From NCBI GenBank assembly GCA_030043435.1, contig JASHXR010000076.1:1-5745 (forward strand): DNA of 5,745 nt, given 5' to 3'. Both the position numbers and the translations under genes were made by a program. Below the pieces are notes generated by a model. The model had not been told where the DNA came from and did no database searches. It was given only the letters and a program-made list of their open reading frames with translations. Positions 1 to 3,499 of this stretch are shown in pieces (within the stretch, counting starts at the first letter, position 1; every line of letters starts with the position of its first letter). The stretch comes from Microcaldota archaeon (GTDB lineage Archaea > Micrarchaeota > Micrarchaeia > Micrarchaeales > CABMGC01).

Positions 1-249
1 GCAAGCATCTCCTACACCATAAATGGCAGTACTTTCCTTATAGGCTCGTTCATAAACTCGGTCATAGCGTTCCTTGCCATAGCCTTGGCCGTGTTCTTCT
101 TCATAATAAAGCCTGTCGCAAAACTCCAGTCTATGAAGAAGAAAAGCCCAACTGCCCCGGACACCAAGACATGCCCATACTGCACGTCCAGCGTGAACAT
201 AAAGGCCACGAGATGCCCGTTCTGCACCTCGAAGCTGAAGAAGAAGTAG
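1..249 (+). CDS. mscL: Large-conductance mechanosensitive channel MscL, C-terminal part (5' truncated)
   Basis: The frame is open from the first base to a TAG stop and gives the last 82 residues; the start lies outside the window. Residues about 8-36 match the end of the periplasmic loop and the second transmembrane helix of MscL: a Gly-Ser-x-Phe-Leu stretch, then FINSVIAFLAIA and a hydrophobic run ending in Lys. MscL is a homopentameric inner-membrane pore that opens under membrane tension and releases solutes during hypo-osmotic shock. A Lys-rich cytoplasmic stretch (41-48) follows, then two CPxC motifs (Cys58/61 and Cys72/75, ten residues apart), which form a zinc-ribbon-like tail. E. coli MscL ends instead in a helical bundle; from memory, similar CPxC tails occur in other prokaryotic MscL proteins. 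It converges on the minus-strand gene that ends at 394. The first transmembrane helix and pore constriction cannot be checked here. Confidence 0.82.
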   Translation, partial: ASISYTINGSTFLIGSFINSVIAFLAIALAVFFFIIKPVAKLQSMKKKSPTAPDTKTCPYCTSSVNIKATRCPFCTSKLKKK

Positions 250-393
250 GTGCTTTGACCTGGATTTGATGCCTCTGTCATAGCCAATACACCCCTGTTA
301 TGGCCGACACGCTGGCGCTTTCGATCCAAGCGCTTGCTACAGTAACAGACGCACCAGCCCTCGTAAATGCTGATATGCGCCCAGGTAACCTAC
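250..393. other. Convergent intergenic gap (mscL / minus-strand membrane protein)
   Basis: This 144-base gap separates two genes that end towards each other. I see no convincing gene in it. There is no clear oligo-T run on either strand, which would be the usual archaeal termination signal. The only structure I noticed is the imperfect stem-loop at 311-337, listed separately. Confidence 0.6.
311..337. terminator. Imperfect stem-loop between convergent genes (possible 3'-end element)
   Basis: GCTGGCGCTT and AAGCGCTTGC flank a seven-base loop. They can form a ten-position stem with one G-U pair and one U-U mismatch on the plus-strand transcript. The core GCGCTT/AAGCGC is perfect. It lies 62 bases after the mscL stop and 57 bases beyond the stop of the opposing gene, so it could serve transcripts from either side. 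No T run follows, and archaeal termination depends mainly on T-rich tracts, so an RNA-stability or 3'-boundary role is as likely as termination. Chance is also possible. Confidence 0.25.
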
Positions 394-1053
394 TTAGATG
401 CATACCTGGTCATTGAACCGGGTCTCTAGGAATAGGGCACGGCTGCCGTTCAGTGCTATCAGCTGCAGGTCAGTGCCTGTAGAGCATGGAGTGCTCACGG
501 TCTGGTTCAGCGTTACCGTATAATTGGCGGATGAGGGCGGAGAGTTGTCGCATGGGGTGCACCATCCCCTTATGGTTATTGTGGCAGAATCAGGGCCGGT
601 ATCGTCCAGCGTGAAGTTTGATGCAGTCCCGTTCCTTGTGAAGAGCAGTCCGTAGACAGACCCGACCGAGGCGCAGACATAGCTCTGGTTGCTTCCCAGT
701 GCCCCTGTAGTCACATTGCCGCACCCAGCCAACTGATTTGATGCGATGCTTGCGCAGCTTATCTGGTTTGCGCTGATGGCATAGGTAGTGCTGTTGCACC
801 TGTATGCTGCGCCTCCTACAGCGCTGCAATCCGAGACTAGGCGGGTGCCTGGAGCCGCGGGTATGCACAGGTCTCCTGAGCCTGCCCACACGACCTGGTT
901 GGTAGTGTCGTTTATCACGGCAAAGGTATCCGATATAGTATGTCTCTGTACAACAAGGTAGCTGCCAAGCAGGAGCAGTATGAGGGCTGCGACCAGCATT
1001 GCGGCGGCTGGCCACGCATATCTCATTGCCCTTCCCTTCTGTTTCTTTGCCAT
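394..1053 (-). CDS. Single-pass, cysteine-rich, probably N-glycosylated membrane protein of unknown function
   Basis: I do not recognise this 219-residue protein. It has a short basic N-terminus (MAKKQKGRAMR), one strong hydrophobic helix at about residues 14-35 and a 180-residue outer domain. With the positive charges in front of the helix, the domain should face outside. The domain holds ten cysteines (63, 76, 86, 100, 111, 127, 165, 168, 190, 218), including a CTPC pair, and nine N-x-S/T sequons (N48, 87, 113, 122, 141, 146, 177, 183, 202). This fits a disulfide-rich glycoprotein. The CTPC lies in no thioredoxin-like context, so a redox role is not implied. The frame is open further upstream to 1227, but I chose the ATG at 1053. 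A TATA-like box is centred 28 bases before it, and the 58 extra residues are Arg-rich, unlike an exported protein, and would bury the signal anchor. It is transcribed away from the peptidase gene and converges on mscL. Pilin-like or envelope-structural roles are possible but unsupported. Confidence 0.75.
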   Translation of the reverse strand: MAKKQKGRAMRYAWPAAAMLVAALILLLLGSYLVVQRHTISDTFAVINDTTNQVVWAGSGDLCIPAAPGTRLVSDCSAVGGAAYRCNSTTYAISANQISCASIASNQLAGCGNVTTGALGSNQSYVCASVGSVYGLLFTRNGTASNFTLDDTGPDSATITIRGWCTPCDNSPPSSANYTVTLNQTVSTPCSTGTDLQLIALNGSRALFLETRFNDQVCI

Positions 1054-1076
1054 GATACGGATTAGACCTGAAAGGC

Positions 1077-1085
1077 TATTAATAT
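1077..1085 (-). promoter_or_regulatory. Archaeal TATA-like box of the minus-strand membrane protein gene
   Basis: On the minus strand the sequence reads ATATTAATA, centred 28 bases upstream of the ATG at 1053. Archaeal transcription usually starts about 25 bases downstream of the box, so the message would begin within a few bases of the ATG and be essentially leaderless. This spacing is the main reason for choosing the start at 1053. I see no clear B-recognition element before it. Confidence 0.55.
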
Positions 1086-1229
1086 GACCTCCCAATATGA
1101 CACCCATGCCTTGCATTCTACGCAGATATACTGTCCTATGCGCTCGAGACCTTTGTGCATCGTAGAGTGCCTTTGCGCACCACAACCGCGCATTACGAAG
1201 ACGTCGTGAAGCGGCGGGGCCTCGCAAGG

Positions 1230-1238
1230 TATATAAAG
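1230..1238 (+). promoter_or_regulatory. Archaeal TATA box of the G1 peptidase gene
   Basis: TATATAAAG is the best TATA box in the window. It is preceded by the purine-containing GCAAGG, a partial match to a B-recognition element. The expected transcription start is near 1259-1262. That gives a leader of about 35 bases to the ATG at 1296, or about 8 bases to an alternative GTG at 1269. Its box is about 150 bases from the minus-strand box at 1077-1085, so the two genes have a divergent promoter region with separate boxes. Confidence 0.65.
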
Positions 1239-1280
1239 ACTAGAGCATAAAGTACTCGTGGATAAGCAGTGAGTCGCAAC

Positions 1281-1286
1281 GGGGTG
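1281..1286 (+). promoter_or_regulatory. Shine-Dalgarno-like site for the G1 peptidase gene
   Basis: GGGGTG contains the GGTG core that pairs with the CACC end of archaeal 16S rRNA. It lies nine bases before the ATG at 1296. This favours 1296 over the in-frame GTG at 1269, because the motif would otherwise sit inside the coding region. The match is short, so support is moderate. Confidence 0.4.
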
Positions 1287-1295
1287 CGGTTCTCC

Positions 1296-3302
1296 ATGTA
1301 TAATAGAAATCTGATGGCGCTCTTCGCTGCCGTCGCGCTGTTTACTGCACCTGTGCTTGCGTACGCAGGGTCATACGGCCTTGCATACTCAGGCGGCCTT
1401 GGGTTCCAGGCAGGACCTGCATACTTAGGCGGCGGGCAGCCATCTTATACTGTGCAGATAAACCAGACCAACCTCTCCGACACTTATCACACAGTGCAGA
1501 TAGGCCCTACGACACCGTACAGCTACGTAGACGGGCGCAAGACCTTCTCACTGGGCACCCAGCCTGCAGTGGACTTCAACAGCATAGTCTCGCCGTGCAC
1601 GCATGGCAACGCTGAGAACGCCGCATACACGCCAGGGATATACAACTGCCAGTCGAGCCTCTCGAACGGCGGAGCCGAGATAGGAGCCCAGGAGAGCGCC
1701 ACCACCTCGGTGGAGTCGACCAACTGGGCAGGATATGCGAGCACGTCGGGCTCAGCAGTGGCCAACGCGGTACAGGGCTCGTGGGTGGTGCAGACCGCGA
1801 ACCCGACCTCTTCAGCCACCTACTCTGCGCAGTGGGTGGGCATAGGCGGGTACAGCGATGACACGCTCATACAGACAGGCACAGAATCGGACTACTACGA
1901 CGGCGCTGCGCATTACACCGCATGGTACGAGCTGCTGCCTGCGTCAGAGACCGCGATAAGCGGGTTCACGGTCAATCCCGGGGACAGCATAACCGCAAAC
2001 GTGCAGCTCATAGGCACTGACGAATGGGAGATAACGCTTACAGACCTGACCAGCAACGAGGCGTTCACGACTACAGTCACGTACGAGTCATCGGAGCTCT
2101 CCGCGGAATGGGTCGAGGAGCGGCCTGAGATCTGCTCGCGGACCTGCACGCTGACCACGCTCTCAGACTTCGGCACCGCGTATTACGGTTACGACTTCAC
2201 AGCTACGCCAGGCACGGATTTCGCGGACATGGGTAGCGGACTACAGCAGATAAGCGCGCTGCCCGGAGTGGCTGACATCACTATGGTCAGCGGGTCAGGC
2301 AAGAGCTCTACGCTGGCGCAGCCATCTGCTCTCAGCAGTGACGGCACGTCCAGCTTCACGGTAGCGTACGGAGGCGCGGCCTCGACGCTGGAGCCCACCT
2401 CCACATCGGTCTCGTGCTCTCCTTCCAGCATCAAAGTCGGAAGCACATCGGCATGCACAGCGACCATCAGCGGCGAGTCCGCTATAAGCGGCACGGTCAC
2501 CTTCTCTGCCTCTGCAGGCACCTTCTCAGGCGGCGCCTGCTCTGATTCAGGAGACACCGCAGCATGCACGATCACGTACACAGCCACTGCGGCAGGCTCG
2601 CAGACCGTGACCGCATCGTATTCAGGAGGGGGAAGCAACGCAGCAAGCGTCTCGTCTCCCACGCAGGTGACTGTAGGGCAGGCCTCGTCTTCCACAACGG
2701 TCTCATGCCCATCCTTCGCCGCAGGCTCGACCACGACATGCACAGCTACAGTCTCGGGATACAGCCCTACAGGCAAAGTCACGTTCACCACGTCTGACGG
2801 GACTGGCTCGTTCACAGGCTCGCCGTGCACGCTGTCTTCAGGCACCTGCAAGGTGACCTATGCGGACAGCGCCGCAGGCTCGGTCACCATAACCGCTGCG
2901 TACCCAGGGGATGCGAACAATGAGGGAAGCCAAGGTACTGCATCGGTGACCATCTCCACTCCGTCGACTACACTGGCTGCGACCACAACCGCGGTCTCGT
3001 GCTCTCCTGACTCGTTCAGGGCAGGTTCCACGACTACGTGCACGGCCACGGTCAAGGGTACAGACCCTTCAGGCACCGTTGCGTTCAGCTCTACCTCAGG
3101 CTCGTTCTCTAGGGAGTCGTGCTCGACCAGGGGCGACACGGAGACCTGCACGGCGTCGTATACGGACTCAGCGTCAGGCACCTATACGATAACTGCAGCA
3201 TATCCTGGCAACAAGGCAGATGCACCTAGCTCTGGTTCAACGGCTGTGACGGTAACGGCAGCCAACAGCGGGCACAATGGCGGCCCATCCAACGGGCACT
3301 GA
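1296..3302 (+). CDS. Secreted glutamic peptidase of the eqolisin (G1) family with three C-terminal Ig-like domains
   Basis: This 668-residue preproprotein should be an acid-active extracellular endopeptidase. Residues 1-24 are a signal peptide (basic start, hydrophobic 6-20, Ala-Tyr-Ala before Gly25). Residues 25-139 begin Gly/Tyr-rich and may be a propeptide. The peptidase domain spans about 140-345. It shows the eqolisin landmarks in order: NWAGY (143-147), QWVGIGG (179-185), LIQTG with presumed catalytic Gln193, AWYE (209-212), PGDSI (228-232), AEW with presumed catalytic Glu271, and DFG (291-293). In fungal scytalidoglutamic peptidase the Gln/Glu pair activates water on the peptide bond at low pH. 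Three Ig-like domains follow (about 365-461, 464-555, 562-655), each with four cysteines. The tail is Gly/Asn/His-rich with no membrane anchor, so the protein is probably released or held through the Ig domains. The start rests on the Shine-Dalgarno-like site; a GTG at 1269 would add nine residues. The family call is from remembered motifs. Confidence 0.85.
   Translation: MYNRNLMALFAAVALFTAPVLAYAGSYGLAYSGGLGFQAGPAYLGGGQPSYTVQINQTNLSDTYHTVQIGPTTPYSYVDGRKTFSLGTQPAVDFNSIVSPCTHGNAENAAYTPGIYNCQSSLSNGGAEIGAQESATTSVESTNWAGYASTSGSAVANAVQGSWVVQTANPTSSATYSAQWVGIGGYSDDTLIQTGTESDYYDGAAHYTAWYELLPASETAISGFTVNPGDSITANVQLIGTDEWEITLTDLTSNEAFTTTVTYESSELSAEWVEERPEICSRTCTLTTLSDFGTAYYGYDFTATPGTDFADMGSGLQQISALPGVADITMVSGSGKSSTLAQPSALSSDGTSSFTVAYGGAASTLEPTSTSVSCSPSSIKVGSTSACTATISGESAISGTVTFSASAGTFSGGACSDSGDTAACTITYTATAAGSQTVTASYSGGGSNAASVSSPTQVTVGQASSSTTVSCPSFAAGSTTTCTATVSGYSPTGKVTFTTSDGTGSFTGSPCTLSSGTCKVTYADSAAGSVTITAAYPGDANNEGSQGTASVTISTPSTTLAATTTAVSCSPDSFRAGSTTTCTATVKGTDPSGTVAFSSTSGSFSRESCSTRGDTETCTASYTDSASGTYTITAAYPGNKADAPSSGSTAVTVTAANSGHNGGPSNGH
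1713..2330 (+). other. Eqolisin (peptidase G1) catalytic domain
   Basis: This covers residues about 140-345 of the peptidase. The glutamine codon for Gln193 and glutamate codon for Glu271 sit in the two family signature contexts (LIQTG and AEWVEERP), 78 residues apart. Scytalidoglutamic peptidase has Gln53 and Glu136, 83 apart (recalled, not looked up), so the spacing agrees. Two cysteines shortly after the glutamate (280 and 284) could form a local disulfide. The domain edges are approximate. Confidence 0.8.
2388..2678 (+). repeat. Ig-like domain repeat 1 of 3 (bacterial Big_3-like)
   Basis: This covers residues about 365-461 of the peptidase. The pattern is Ser/Thr-rich beta strands: T-x-T-x-V-S-C-S-P, G-S-T-x-x-C-T-A-T, G-T-V-T-F, C, C-T-I-T-Y, T-V-T-A-S-Y, then T-V-T-V. 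Cysteines are at 374, 387, 415 and 424. It is the most divergent of the three copies. Such domains usually act as spacers or bind carbohydrate or cell surfaces. Confidence 0.75.
2685..2960 (+). repeat. Ig-like domain repeat 2 of 3
   Basis: This covers residues about 464-555 of the peptidase, with cysteines at 471, 482, 511 and 518. The AGSTTTCTATV strand is identical at protein level to repeat 3, as is the ITAAYPG strand near the end. Copies 2 and 3 are clearly closer to each other than to copy 1. Confidence 0.78.
2979..3260 (+). repeat. Ig-like domain repeat 3 of 3
   Basis: This covers residues about 562-655 of the peptidase, with cysteines at 569, 582, 609 and 618. It ends in T-V-T-V followed by the short Gly/Asn/His tail. 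The four-cysteine pattern matches the other two copies in order and approximate spacing, so two disulfides per domain are likely. Confidence 0.78.
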
Positions 3303-3499
3303 CCGCGTCGAGAAGCGCTTCGGGTATAGTGGTCTTATAAGCATGCTGCTTCAGTACCGCAAGATCTACCTCAGGTTCGTGAAATGAGTTTTGAGAGGCC
3401 AGTTACCGCATCCCAGGGAGCGCTGGGGGAAGGTTCGTCTTTCTGTGCTTGCGCTTGCTTTAAATAAACGCCGGTCGTATTCAACATCGGTTAGTGGAT
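3303..3499. other. Spacer between the peptidase and surface-protein genes
   Basis: This 197-base stretch holds a ten-base perfect palindrome, GAAGCGCTTC (3312-3321), shortly after the peptidase stop. It also holds the end of a doubtful 36-codon frame (3277-3387) and the TATA box at 3459-3467. I see no tRNA, riboswitch or T-rich terminator. Confidence 0.6.
3459..3467 (+). promoter_or_regulatory. Archaeal TATA-like box of the surface-protein gene
   Basis: TTTAAATAA is centred about 37 bases before the ATG at 3500. Transcription would be expected to start near 3488-3491, leaving a leader of about ten bases with no convincing Shine-Dalgarno site (only AGTGG close to the ATG). The gene is therefore probably transcribed separately from the peptidase gene and translated from a nearly leaderless message. 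Confidence 0.55.

Noticed and set aside
12..329. 105-codon minus-strand frame over the mscL end
   Set aside because: It is antisense to a well-matched MscL C-terminus with two CPxC motifs.
590..1015. 141-codon minus-strand frame overlapping the Cys-rich membrane protein
   Set aside because: Its product is Arg/His-rich without a coherent hydrophobic core, typical of a frame-shifted shadow; the other frame has a membrane helix and regular sequons.
1054..1227. Upstream extension of the minus-strand membrane protein (58 extra residues from a start at 1227)
   Set aside because: The added sequence is Arg-rich and unlike an export signal. It would bury the signal-anchor helix, and a TATA-like box lies inside it at the right distance from the ATG at 1053.
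1110..1228. Possible tRNA or structured RNA in the divergent gap
   Set aside because: I looked for a cloverleaf and a T-arm GGTTCRANNCC on both strands and found none.
2189..2851. 220-codon open frame on the minus strand inside the peptidase gene
   Set aside because: It is antisense to the Ig repeats, and its Val/Glu/Pro-rich product mirrors the Thr/Ser/Gly codons of the real gene. No promoter or known motif supports it.
2858..3181. 107-codon minus-strand frame over Ig repeat 3
   Set aside because: Same composition artefact as the neighbouring antisense frame; the plus strand has clear domain structure.
3312..3321. Ten-base palindrome GAAGCGCTTC as an intrinsic terminator
   Set aside because: It has no loop, the stem stops at five base pairs and no T run follows. 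It could be a protein-binding site, but nothing else supports that.
3330..3390. tRNA-like or C/D-box-like stretch (contains AGGTTCGTGAAATGA)
   Set aside because: There is no pairing acceptor stem, and no C box (RTGATGA) with a D box (CTGA) at proper spacing.
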